A DNA stretch of 64,000 nucleotides from Pisaster brevispinus (lineage: Eukaryota > Echinodermata > Asteroidea > Forcipulatida > Asteriidae): the NCBI GenBank assembly GCA_023634235.1, contig JAMKCF010000031.1, forward strand, positions 930,001 through 994,000. The letters run 5' to 3'. A program made the position numbers and the translations under genes. Shown here in pieces: positions 14,791 through 28,400 of this stretch (position 1 is its first letter; each line of letters opens with the position of its first letter). The notes beneath the pieces are model-generated. The model did no database searches, had not been told where the DNA came from, and saw nothing but the letters and a program-made list of their open reading frames with translations.

Positions 14791-17790
14791 GGTTTTTTGG
14801 GCAACAAATATGGCGTCACCTTTTGGTAAAAAGCTGCTAATTGCCCAGGTTTTGGGATTTGGCCATAACCCCACACAGAAAAGGTCTTCAGTGAAGTCTA
14901 GTCTAGAATGCTGCACCGTCAAATCGCACTTTTATTTTCGACCCCAAAATTCAAAATGGCGACAGGGTACTACCTGTCAATTATTCCCAAAATTCGACCC
15001 CCGGTAACATGCCGGTTTTCGGCGATCACTTTTTGCGGACACCTCCGCCGATGGTGCTGGTTCGAATTTGAAGACCGCAACGATTTTATTCCATGAATTT
15101 TTGAGGTTTTTTGGGCAACAAAGATGGCGTCACCTTTTGGTAAAAAGCTGCTAATTGCCCAGGTTTTGTGATTTGGCCATGTCCCCACACAGAAAAGGTC
15201 TTCAGGGAAGTCTAGTCTAGAAGGCTGCACCGTCAAATCGCACTTTTATTTTCGACCCCAAAATTCAAAATGACGACAGGGTACTACCTGTCAATTATTC
15301 CCAAAATTCGACCCCCGGTAACATGGCGATTTTTGGCGATCACTTTTTGCGGACTCCTCCGCCGATGGTGCTGGTTCGAATTTGAAGACCGCAACGATTT
15401 TATTCCATGAATTATTGAGGTTTTTGGGGCAACAAAGATGGCGTCACTTTTTGGTAGAAAGCTGCTAATTGCCCAGGTTTTGGGATTTGGCCATGTCCCC
15501 ACACAGAAAAGGTCTTCAGGGAAGTCTAGTCTAGAATGCTGCACCGTCAAATCGCACTTTTATTTTCGACCCCAAAATTCAAAATGGCGACAGGGTACTA
15601 CCTGTCAATTATTCCCAAAATTCGACCCCCGGTAACATGCCGGTTTTCGGCGATCACTTTTTGCGGACACCTCCGCCGATGGTGCTGGTTCGAATTTGAA
15701 GACCGCAACGATTTTATTCCATGAATTTTTGAGGTTTTTTGGGCAACAAAGATGGCGTCACCTTTTGGTAAAAAGCTGCTAATTGCCCAGGTTTTGTGAT
15801 TTGGCCATGTCCCCACACAGAAAAGGTCTTCAGGGAAGTCTAGTCTAGAAGGCTGCACCGTCAAATCGCACTTTTATTTTCGACCCCAAAATTCAAAATG
15901 GCGACAGGGTACTACCTGTCAATTATTCCCAAAATTCGACCCCGGTAATATGCCGATTTTTGGCGATCACTTTTTGCGGACACCTCCGCCGATGGTGCTG
16001 GTTCGAATTTGAAGACCGCAACGATTTTATTCCATGAACTATTGAGGTTTTTTGGGCAACAAAGATGGCGTCACTTTTTGGTAGAAAGCTGCTAATTGCC
16101 CAGGTTTTGGGATTTGGCCATAACCCCACACAGAAAAGGTCTTCAGTGAAGTCTAGTCTAGAATGCTGCCCCGTCAAATCGCACTTTTATTTTCGACCCC
16201 AAAATTCAAAATGGCGACAGGGTACTACCTGTCAATTATTCCCAAAATTCGACCCCCGGTAACATGCCGGTTTTCGGCGATCACTTTTTGCGGACACCTC
16301 CCCCGATGGTGCTGGTTCGAATTCGAAGACCGCAACGATTTTATTCCATGAATTTTTGAGGTTTTTTGGGCAACAAAGATGGCGTCACCTTTTGGTAAAA
16401 AGCTGCTAATTGCCCAGGTTTTGTGATTTGGCCATGTCCCCACACAGAAAAGGTCTTCAGGGAAGTCTAGTCTAGAATGCTGCACCGTCATATCGCACTT
16501 TTATTTTCGACCCCAAAATTCAAAATGGCGACCTGTCAATTATTCCCAAAATTCGTCCCCGGTAACATGGCGATTTTTGGTGATCACTTTTTGCGGACAC
16601 CTCCGCTGATGGTGCTGGTTCGAATTCGAAGACCGCAACGATTTTATTCCATGAAATTTTGAGGTTTTTTGGGCAACAAATATGGCGTCACCTTTTGGTA
16701 AAAAGCTGCTAATTGCCCAGGTTTTGGGATTTGGCCATAACCCCACACAGAAAAGGTCTTCAGTGAAGTCTAGTCTAGAATGCTGCACCGTCAAATCGCA
16801 CTTTTATTTTCGACCCCAAAATTCAAAATGGCGACAGGGTACTACCTGTCAATTATTCCCAAAATTCGACCCCCGGTAACATGCCGGTTTTCGGCGATCA
16901 CTTTTTGCGGACACCTCCGCCGATGGTGCTGGTTCGAATTTGAAGACCGCAACGATTTTATTCCATGAATTTTTGAGGTTTTTTGGGCAACAAAGATGGC
17001 GTCACCTTTTGGTAAAAAGCTGCTAATTGCCCAGGTTTTGTGATTTGGCCATGTCCCCACACAGAAAAGGTCTTCAGGGAAGTCTAGTCTAGAAGGCTGC
17101 ACCGTCAAATCGCACTTTTATTTTCGACCCCAAAATTCAAAATGACGACAGGGTACTACCTGTCAATTATTCCCAAAATTCGACCCCCGGTAACATGGCG
17201 ATTTTTGGCGATCACTTTTTGCGGACTCCTCCGCCGATGGTGCTGGTTCGAATTTGAAGACCGCAACGATTTTATTCCATGAATTATTGAGGTTTTTGGG
17301 GCAACAAAGATGGCGTCACTTTTTGGTAGAAAGCTGCTAATTGCCCAGGTTTTGGGATTTGGCCATGTCCCCACACAGAAAAGGTCTTCAGGGAAGTCTA
17401 GTCTAGAATGCTGCACCGTCAAATCGCACTTTTATTTTCGACCCCAAAATTCAAAATGGCGACAGGGTACTACCTGTCAATTATTCCCAAAATTCGACCC
17501 CCGGTAACATGCCGGTTTTCGGCGATCACTTTTTGCGGACACCTCCGCCGATGGTGCTGGTTCGAATTTGAAGACCGCAACGATTTTATTCCATGAATTT
17601 TTGAGGTTTTTTGGGCAACAAAGATGGCGTCACCTTTTGGTAAAAAGCTGCTAATTGCCCAGGTTTTGTGATTTGGCCATGTCCCCACACAGAAAAGGTC
17701 TTCAGGGAAGTCTAGTCTAGAAGGCTGCACCGTCAAATCGCACTTTTATTTTCGACCCCAAAATTCAAAATGGCGACAGGGTACTACCTG
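14660..17790. repeat. Higher-order repeat, period 1,872 bp (6 monomers)
   Basis: The 10-bp deletion that turns GCGACAGGGTACTACCTGTC into GCGACCTGTC marks the end of GCGAC at 13255, 14660 and 16532. The last two are 1,872 bp apart and their flanking monomers match one to one. The 13255 copy is related with a 1,405-bp offset because a half-monomer was lost near 14620. Six monomers would be 1,884 bp; the shortening includes this 10-bp deletion. Confidence 0.8.
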
Positions 17791-20700
17791 TCAATTATTC
17801 CCAAAATTCGACCCCGGTAATATGCCGATTTTTGGCGATCACTTTTTGCGGACACCTCCGCCGATGGTGCTGGTTCGAATTTGAAGACCGCAACGATTTT
17901 ATTCCATGAATTATTGAGGTTTTTTGGGCAACAAAGATGGCGTCACTTTTTGGTAGAAAGGTCCTAATTGCCCAGGTTTTGGGATTTGGCCATAACCCCA
18001 CACAGAAAAGGTCTTCAGTGAAGTCTAGTCTAGAATGCTGCACCGTCAAATCGCACTTTTATTTTCGACCCCAAAATTCAAAATGGCGACAGGGTACTAC
18101 CTGTCAATTATTCCCAAAATTCGACCCCCGGTAACATGCCGGTTTTCGGCGATCACTTTTTGCGGACACCTCCCCCGATGGTGCTGGTTCGAATTCGAAG
18201 ACCGCAACGATTTTATTCCATGAATTTTTGAGGTTTTTTGGGCAACAAATATGTCGTCACCTTTTGGTAAAAAGCTGCTAATTGCCTAGGTTTTGGGATT
18301 TGGCCATGTCCCCACACAGAAAAGGTCTTCAGGGAAGTCTAGTCTAGAAGGCTGCACCGTCAAATCGCACTTTTATTTTCGACCCCAAAATTCAAAATGG
18401 CGACAGGGTACTACCTGTCAGTTATTCCCAAAATTCGACCCCCGGTAACATGCCGATTTTTGGCGATCACTTTTTGCGGACACCTCCGCCGATGGTGCTG
18501 GTTCGAATTTGAAGACCGCAACGATTTTATTCCATGAATTATTGAGGTTTTTTGGGCAACAAAGATGGCGTCACTTTTTGGTAGAAAGCTGCTAATTGCC
18601 CAGGTTTTGGGATTTGGCCATGTCTCCACACAGAAAAGGTCTTCAGGGAAGTCTAGTCTAGAAGGCTGCACCGTCAAATCGCACTTTTATTTTCGACCCT
18701 AAAATTCAAAATGGCGACAGGGTACTACCTGTCAGTTATTCCCAAAATTCGACCCCCGGTAACATGCCGATTTTTGGCGATCACTTTTTGCGGACACCTC
18801 CGCCGATGGTGCTGGTTCGAATTTGAAGACCGCAACGATTTTATTCCATGAATTATTGAGGTTTTTTGGGCAACAAAGATGGCGTCACTTTTTGGTAGAA
18901 AGCTGCTAATTGCCCAGGTTTTGGGATTTGGCCATGTCCCCACACAGAAAAGGTCTTCAGGGAAGTCTAGTCTAGAATGCTGCACCGTCAAATCGCACTT
19001 TTATTTTCGACCCTAAAATTCAAAATGGCGACAGGGTACTACCTGTCAATTATTCCCAAAATTCGACCCCGGTAACATGCCGATTTTTGGCGATCACTTT
19101 TTGCAGACACCTCCGCCGATGGTGCTGGTTCGAATTTGAAGACCGCAACGATTTTATTCCATGAATTATTGAGGTTTTTTGGGCAACAAAGATGGCGTCA
19201 CCTTTTGGTAAAAGCTGCTAGTTGCCCAGGTTTTGGGATTTGGCCATGTCCCCACACAGAAAAGGTCTTCAGGGAAGTCTAGTCTAGAATGCTGCACCGT
19301 CAAATCGCACTTTTATTTTCGACCCCAAAATTCAAAATGGCGACAGGGTACTACCTGTCAATTATTCCCAAAATTCGACCCCCGGTAACATGCCGATTTT
19401 TGGCGATCACTTTTTGCGGACACCTCCGCCGATGGTGCTGGTTCGAATTTGAAGACTGCAACGATTTTATTCCATGAATTATTGAGGTTTTTTGGGCAAT
19501 AAAGATGGCGTCACTTTTTGGTAGAAAGGTCCTAATTGCCCAGGTTTTGGGATTTGGCCATAACCCCACACAGAAAAGGTCTTCAGTGAAGTCTAGTCTA
19601 GAATGCTGCACCGTCAAATCGCACTTTTATTTTCGACCCCAAAATTCAAAATGGCGACAGGGTACTACCTGTCAATTATTCCCAAAATTCGACCCCCGGT
19701 AACATGCCGGTTTTCGGCGATCACTTTTTGCGGACACCTCCCCCGATGGTGCTGGTTCGAATTCGAAGACCGCAACGATTTTATTCCATTAATTTTTGAG
19801 GTTTTTTGGGCAACAAATATGGCGTCACCTTTTGGTAAAAAGCTGCTAATTGCCTAGGTTTTGGGATTTGGCCATGTCCCCACACAGAAAAGGTCTTCAG
19901 GGAAGTCTAGTCTAGAAGGCTGCACCGTCAAATCGCACTTTTATTTTCGACCCCAAAATTCAAAATGGCGACAGGGTACTACCTGTCAGTTATTCCCAAA
20001 ATTCGACCCCCGGTAACATGCCGATTTTTGGCGATCACTTTTTGCGGACACCTCCGCCGATGGTGCTGGTTCGAATTTGAAGACCGCAACGATTTTATTC
20101 CATGAATTATTGAGGTTTTTTGGGCAACAAAGATGGCGTCACTTTTTGGTAGAAAGCTGCTAATTGCCCAGGTTTTGGGATTTGGCCATGTCCCCACACA
20201 GAAAAGGTCTTCAGGGAAGTCTAGTCTAGAATGCTGCACCGTCAAATCGCACTTTTATTTTCGACCCTAAAATTCAAAATGGCGACAGGGTACTACCTGT
20301 CAATTATTCCCAAAATTCGACCCCCGGTAACATGCCGATTTTTGGCGATCACTTTTTGCGGACACCTCCGCCGATGGTGCTGGTTCGAATTTGAAGACCG
20401 CAACGATTTTATTCCGTGAATTATTGAGGTTTTTTGGGCAACAAAGATGGCGTCACTTTTTGGTAGAAAGCTGCTAATTGCCCAGGTTTTGGGATTTGGC
20501 CATGTCCCCACACAGAAAAGGTCTTCAGGGAAGTCTAGTCTAGAATGCTGCACCGTCAAATCGCACTTTTATTTTCGACCCCAAAATTCAAAATGGCGAC
20601 AGGGTACTACCTGTCAATTATTCCCAAAATTCGACCCCGGTAACATGCCGGTTTTCGGCGATCACTTTTTGCGGACACCTCCCTCGATGGTGCTGGTTCG

Positions 20701-21859
20701 AATTCAAAGACCGCAACGATTTTATTCCATGAATTTTTGAGGTTTTTTGGGCAACAAAGATGGCGTCACCTTTTGGTAAAAGCTGCTAATTGCCCAGGTT
20801 TTGGGATTTGGCCATGTCCCCACACAGAAAAGGTCTTCAGGGAAGTCTAGTCTAGAAGGCTGCACCGTCAAATCGCACTTTTAATTTCGACCCCAAAATT
20901 CAAAATGGCGACAGGGTACTACCTGTCAGTTATTCCCAAAATTCGACCCCCGGTAACATGCCGATTTTTGGCGATCACTTTTTGCGGACACCTCCGCCGA
21001 TGGTGCTGGTTCGAATTTGAAGACCGCAACGATTTTATTCCATGAATTATTGAGGTTTTTTGGGCAACAAAGATGGCGTCACTTTTTGGTAGAAAGCTGC
21101 TAATTGCCCAGGTTTTGGGATTTGGCCATGTCCCCACACAGAAAAGGTCTTCAGGGAAGTCTAGTCTAGAATGCTGCACCGTCAAATCGCACTTTTATTT
21201 TCGACCCTAAAATTCAAAATGGCGACAGGGTACTACCTGTCAATTATTCCCAAAATTCGACCCCCGGTAACATGCCGATTTTTGGCGATCACTTTTTGCA
21301 GACACCTCCGCCGATGGTGCTGGTTCGAATTTGAAGACCGCAACGATTTTATTCCATGAATTATTGAGGTTTTTTGGGCAACAAAGATGGCGTCACTTTT
21401 TGGTAGAAAGGTCCTAATTGCCCAGGTTTTGGGATTTGGCCATAACCCCACACAGAAAAGGTCTTCAGTGAAGTCTAGTCTAGAATGCTGCACCGTCAAA
21501 TCGCACTTTTATTTTCGACCCCAAAATTCAAAATGGCAACAGGGTACTACCTGTCAATTATTCCCAAAATTCGACCCCCGGTAACATGCCGGTTTTCGGC
21601 GATCACTTTTTGCGGACACCTCCGCCGATGGTGCTGGTTCGAATTCGAAGACCGCAACGATTTTATTCCATGAATTTTTGAGGTTTTTTGGGCAACAAAT
21701 ATGGCGTCACCTTTTGGTAAAAAGCTGCTAATTGCCTAGGTTTTGGGATTTGGCCATGTCCCCACACAGAAAAGGTATTCAGGGAAGTCTAGTCTAGAAG
21801 GCTGCACCGTCAAATCGCACTTTTATTTTCGACCCCAAAATTCAAAATGGCGACAGGGT

Positions 21860-24000
21860 ACTACCTGTCAATTATTCCCAAAATTCGACCCCCGGTAACA
21901 TGGCGATTTTTGGCGATCACTTTTTGCGGACTCCTCCGCCGATGGTGCTGGTTCGAATTTGAAGACTGCAACGATTTTATTCCATGAATTATTGAGGTTT
22001 TTTGGGCAACAAAGATGGCGTCACTTTTTGGTAGAAAGCTGCTAATTGCCCAGGTTTTGGGATTTGGCCATGTCCCCACACAGAAAAGGTCTTCAGGGAA
22101 GTCTAGTCTAGAATGCTGCACCGTCAAATCGCACTTTTATTTTCGACCCCAAAATTCAAAATGGCGACAGGGTACTACCTGTCAATTATTCCCAAAATTC
22201 GACCCCCGGTAACATGGCGATTTTTGGCGATCACTTTTTGCGGACTCCTCCGCCGATGGTGCTGGTTCGAATTTGAAGACCGCAACGATTTTATTCCATG
22301 AATTATTGAGGTTTTTTGGGCAACAAAGATGGCGTCACTTTTTGGTAGAAAGCTGCTAATTGCCCAGGTTTTGGGATTTGGCCATGTCCCCACACAGAAA
22401 AGGTCTTCAGTGAAGTCTAGTCTAGAATGCTGCACCGTCAAATCGCACTTTTATTTTCGACCCCAAAATTCAAAATGGCGACAGGGTACTACCTGTCAAT
22501 TATTCCCAAAATTCGACCCCCGGTAACATGCCGGTTTTCGGCGATCACTTTTTGCGGACACCTCCGCCGATGGTGCTGGTTCGAATTCGAAGACCGCAAC
22601 GATTTTATTCCATGAATTATTGAGGTTTTTTGGGCAACAAAGATGGCGTCACTTTTTGGTAGAAAGCTGCTAATTGCCCAGGTTTTGGGATTTGGCCATG
22701 TCCCCACACAGAAAAGGTCTTCAGGGAAGTCTAGTCTAGAATGCTGCACCGTCAAATCGCACTTTTATTTTCGACCCCAAAATTCAAAATGGCGACAGGG
22801 TACTACCTGTCAATTATTCCCAAAATTCGACCCCCGGTAACATGGCGATTTTTGGCGATCACTTTTTGCGGACTCCTCCGCCGATGGTGCTGGTTCGAAT
22901 TTGAAGACCGCAACGATTTTATTCCATGAATTATTGAGGTTTTTTGGGCAACAAAGATGGCGTCACTTTTTGGTAGAAAGCTGCTAATTGCCCAGGTTTT
23001 GGGATTTGGCCATGTCCCCACACAGAAAAGGTCTTCAGTGAAGTCTAGTCTAGAATGCTGCACCGTCAAATCGCACTTTTATTTTCGACCCCAAAATTCA
23101 AAATGGCGACAGGGTACTTACTACCTGTCAATTATTCCCAAAATTCGACCCCCGGTAACATGCCGGTTTTCGGCGATCACTTTTTGCGGACACCTCCGCC
23201 GATGGTGCTGGTTCGAATTCGAAGACCGCAACGATTTTATTCCATGAATTTTTGAGGTTTTTTGGGCAACAAATATGGCGTCACCTTTTGGTAAAAAGCT
23301 GCTAATTGCCTAGGTTTTGGGATTTGGCCATGTCCCCACACAGAAAAGGTCTTCAGGGAAGTCTAGTCTAGAAGGCTGCACCGTCAAATCGCACTTTTAT
23401 TTTCGACCCCAAAATTCAAAATGGCGACAGGGTACTACCTGTCAATTATTCCCAAAATTCGACCCCCGGTAACATGGCGATTTTTGGCGATCACTTTTTG
23501 CGGACTCCTCCGCCGATGGTGCTGGTTCGAATTTGAAGACTGCAACGATTTTATTCCATGAATTATTGAGGTTTTTTGGGCAACAAAGATGGCGTCACTT
23601 TTTGGTAGAAAGCTGCTAATTGCCCAGGTTTTGGGATTTGGCCATGTCCCCACACAGAAAAGGTCTTCAGGGAAGTCTAGTCTAGAATGCTGCACCGTCA
23701 AATCGCACTTTTATTTTCGACCCCAAAATTCAAAATGGCGACAGGGTACTACCTGTCAATTATTCCCAAAATTCGACCCCCGGTAACATGGCGATTTTTG
23801 GCGATCACTTTTTGCGGACTCCTCCGCCGATGGTGCTGGTTCGAATTTGAAGACCGCAACGATTTTATTCCATGAATTATTGAGGTTTTTTGGGCAACAA
23901 AGATGGCGTCACTTTTTGGTAGAAAGCTGCTAATTGCCCAGGTTTTGGGATTTGGCCATGTCCCCACACAGAAAAGGTCTTCAGGGAAGTCTAGTCTAGA
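21860..24000. repeat. Higher-order repeat, offsets 628 bp and 1,574 bp
   Basis: Dimers at 22175 and 22803 repeat with an offset of 628 bp (two monomers). The block starting near 21861, with its GAAGACTGCAACG variant, recurs at 23435 with an offset of 1,574 bp (five monomers plus 4 bp). The 4-bp surplus is a local duplication of TACT in the palindrome loop near 23116. Confidence 0.75.
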
Positions 24001-25469
24001 ATGCTGCACCGTCAAATCGCACTTTTATTTTCGACCCCAAAATTCAAAATGGCGACAGGGTACTACCTGTCAATTATTCCCAAAATTCGACCCCCGGTAA
24101 CATGCCGATTTTTGGCGATCACTTTTTGCGGACACCTCCGCCGATGGTACTGGTTCGAATTTGAAGACCGCAACGATTTTATTCCATGAATTATTGAGGT
24201 TTTTTGGGCAACAAAGATGGCGTCACTTTTTGGTAGAAAGGTCCTAATTGCCCAGGTTTTGGGATTTGGCCATAACCCCACACAGAAAAGGTCTTCAGGG
24301 AAGTCTAGTCTAGAAGGCTGCACCGTCAAATCGCACTTTTATTTTCGACCCCAAAAGTCAAAATGGCGACAGGGTACTACCTGTCAATTATTCCCAAAAT
24401 TCGACCCCCGGTAACATGTCGATTTTTGGCGATCACTTTTTGCGGACTCCTCCGCCGATGGTGCTGGTTGGAATTTGAAGACCGCAACGATTTTATTCCA
24501 TGAATTATTGAGGTTTTTTGGGCAACAAAGATGGCGTCACTTTTTGGTAGAAAGGTCCTAATTGCCCAGGTTTTGGGATTTGGCCATAACCCCACACAGA
24601 AAAGGTCTTCAGTGAAGTCTAGTCTAGAATGCTGCACCGTCAAATCGCACTTTTATTTTCGACCCCAAAATTCAAAATGGCGACAGGGTACTACCTGTCA
24701 ATTATTCCCAAAATTCGACCCCCGGTAACATGCCGGTTTTCGGCGATCACTTTTTGCGGACACCTCCCCCGATGGTGCTGGTTCGAATTCGAAGACCGCA
24801 ACGATTTTATTCCATGAATTTTGAGGTTTTTTGGGCAACAAAGATGGCGTCACCTTTTGGTAAAAAGCTGCTAATTGCCCAGGTTTTGTGATTTGGCCAT
24901 GTCCCCACACAGAAAAGGTCTTCAGGGAAGTCTAGTCTAGAATGCTGCACCGTCAAATCGCACTTTTATTTTCGACCCCAAAATTCAAAATGGCGACAGG
25001 GTACTACCTGTCAATTATTCCCAAAATTCGACCCCCGGTAACATGCCGGTTTTCGGCGATCACTTTTTGCGGACACCTCCCCCGATGGTGCTGGTTCGTA
25101 TTCGAAGACCGCAACGATTTTATTCCATGAATTTTTGAGGTTTTTTGGGCAACAAAGATGGCGTCACTTTTTGGTAAAAGCTGCTAATTGCCCAGGTTTT
25201 GGGATTTGGCCATGTCCCCACACAGAAAAGGTCTTCAGGGAAGTCTAGTCTAGAATGCTGCACCGTCAAATCGCACTTTTATTTTCGACCCCAAAATTCA
25301 AAATGGCGACAGGGTACTACCTGTCAATTATTCCCAAAATTCGACCCCCGGTAACATGGCGATTTTTGGCGATCACTTTTTGCGGACACCTCCGCCGATG
25401 GTGCTGGTTCGAATTTGAAGACCGCAACGATTTTATTCCATGAATTATTGAGGTTTTTTGGGCAACAAA

Positions 25470-28400
25470 GATGGCGTCACTTTTTGGTAGAAAGGTCCTA
25501 ATTGCCCAGGTTTTTTTTGGATTTGGCCATGTCCCCACACAGAAAAGGTCTTCAGGGAAGTCTAGTCTAGAAGGCTGCACCGTCAAATCGCACTTTTATT
25601 TTCGACCCCAAAATTCAAAATGGCGACAGGGTACTACCTGTCAATTATTCCCAAAATTCGACCCCCGGTAACATGGCGATTTTTGGCGATCACTTTTTGC
25701 GGACTCCTCCGCCGATGGTGCTGGTTCGAATTTGAAGACCGCAACGATTTTATTCCATGAATTATTGAGGTTTTTTGGGCAACAAAGATGGCGTCACTTT
25801 TTGGTAGAAAGGTCCTAATTGCCCAGGTTTTGGGATTTGGCCATAACCCCACACAGAAAAGGTCTTCAGTGAAGTCTAGTCTAGAATGCTGCACCGTCAA
25901 ATCGCACTTTTATTTTCGACCCCAAAATTCAAAATGGCGACAGGGTACTACCTGTCAATTATTCCCAAAATTCGACCCCCGGTAACATGCCGGTTTTCGG
26001 CGATCACTTTTTGCGGACACCTCCCCCGATTGTGCTGGTTCGAATTCGAAGACCGCAACGATTTTATTCCATGAATTTTTGAGGTTTTTTGGGCAACAAA
26101 GATGGCGTCACCTTTTGGTAAAAAGCTGCTAATTGCCCAGGTTTTGGGATTTGGCCATGTCCCCACACAGAAAAGGTCTTCAGGGAAGTCTAGTCTAGAA
26201 TGCTGCACCGTCAAATCGCACTTTTATTTTCGACCCCAAAATTCAAAATGGCGACAGGGTGCTACCTGTCAATTATTCCCAAAATTCGACCCCCGGTAAC
26301 ATGGCGATTTTTGGTGATCACTTTTTGCAGACACCTCCGCCGATGGTGCTGGTTCGAATTCGAAGACCGCAACGATTTTATTCCATGAATTATTGAGGTT
26401 TTTTGGGCAACAAAGATGGCGTCACTTTTTGGTAGAAAGCTCCTAATTGCCCAGGTTTTGGGATTTGGCCATGTCCCCACACAGAAAAGGTCTTCAGGGA
26501 AATCTAGTCTAGAATGCTGCACCGTCAAATCGCACTTTTATTTTCGACCCCAAAATTCAAAATGGCGACAGGGTACTACCTGTCAGTTATTCCCAAAATT
26601 CGACCCCGGTAATATGCCGATTTTTGGCGATCACTTTTTGCGGACACCTCCGCCGATGGTGCTGGTTCGAATTTGAAGACCGCAACGATTTTATTCCATG
26701 AACTATTGAGGTTTTTTGGGCAACAAAGATGGCGTCACTTTTTGGTAGAAAGCTGCTAATTGCCCAGGTTTTGGGATTTGGCCATAACCCCACACAGAAA
26801 AGGTCTTCAGTGAAGTCTAGTCTAGAATGCTGCCCCGTCAAATCGCACTTTTATTTTCGACCCCAAAATTCAAAATGGCGACAGGGTACTACCTGTCAAT
26901 TATTCCCAAAATTCGACCCCCGGTAACATGCCGGTTTTCGGCGATCACTTTTTGCGGACACCTCCCCCGATGGTGCTGGTTCGAATTCGAAGACCGCAAC
27001 GATTTTATTCCATGAATTTTTGAGGTTTTTTGGGCAACAAAGATGGCGTCACCTTTTGGTAAAAAGCTCCTAATTGCCCAGGTTTTGGGATTTGGCCATG
27101 TCCCCACACAGAAAAGGTCTTCAGGGAAGTCTAGTCTAGAAGGCTGCACCGTCAAATCGCACTTTTATTTTCGACCCCAAAATTCAAAATGGCGACAGGG
27201 TACTACCTGTCAATTATTCCCAAAATTCGACCCCCGGTAACATGGCGATTTTTGGCGATCACTTTTTGCGGACTCCTCCGCCGATGGTGCTGGTTCGAAT
27301 TTGAAGACCGCAACGATTTTATTCCATGAATTATTGAGGTTTTTTGGGCAACAAAGATGGCGTCACTTTTTGGTAGAAAGGTCCTAATTGCCCAGGTTTT
27401 GGGATTTGGCCATAACCCCACACAGAAAAGGTCTTCAGTGAAGTCTAGTTTAGAATGCTGCACCGTCAAATCGCACTTTTATTTTCGACCCCAAAATTCA
27501 AAATGGCGACAGGGTACTACCTGTCAATTATTCCCAAAATTCGACCCCCGGTAACATGCCGGTTTTCGGCGATCACTTTTTGCGGACACCTCCCCCGATG
27601 GTGCTGGTTCGAATTCGAAGACCGCAACGATTTTATTCCATGAATTTTTGAGGTTTTTTGGGCAACAAAGATGGCGTCACCTTTTGGTAAAAAGCTGCTA
27701 ATTGCCCAGGTTTTGTGATTTGGCCATGTCCCCACACAGAAAAGGTCTTCAGGGAAGTCTAGTCTAGAAGGCTGCACCGTCAAATCGCACTTTTATTTTC
27801 GACCCCAAAATTCAAAATGGCGACAGGGTACTACCTGTCAATTATTTCCAAAATTCGACCCCCGGTAACATGGCGATTTTTGGTGATCACTTTTTGCGGA
27901 CACCTCCGCCGATGGTGCTGGTTCGAATTCGAAGACCGCAACGATTTTATTCCATGAATTATTGAGGTTTTTGGGGCAACAAAGATGGCGTCACTTTTTG
28001 GTAAAAAGCTCCTAATTGCCCAGGTTTTGGGATTTGACCATAATCCCACACAGAAAAGGTCTTCAGTGAAGTCTAGTCTAGAATGCTGCACCGTCAAATC
28101 GCACTTTTATTTTCGACCCCAAAATTCAAAATGGCGACAGGGTACTACCTGTCAATTATTCCCAAAATTCGACCCCCGGTAACATGCCGGTTTTCGGCGA
28201 TCACTTTTGCGGACACCTCCCCCGATGGTGCTGGTTCGAATTCGAAGACCGCAACGATTTTATTCCATGAATTTTTGAGGTTTTTTGGGCAACAAAGATG
28301 GCGTCACCTTTTGGTAAAAAGCTGCTAATTGCCCAGGTTTTGGGATTTGGCCATGTCCCCACACAGAAAAGGTCTTCAGGGAAGTCTAGTCTAGAAGGCT

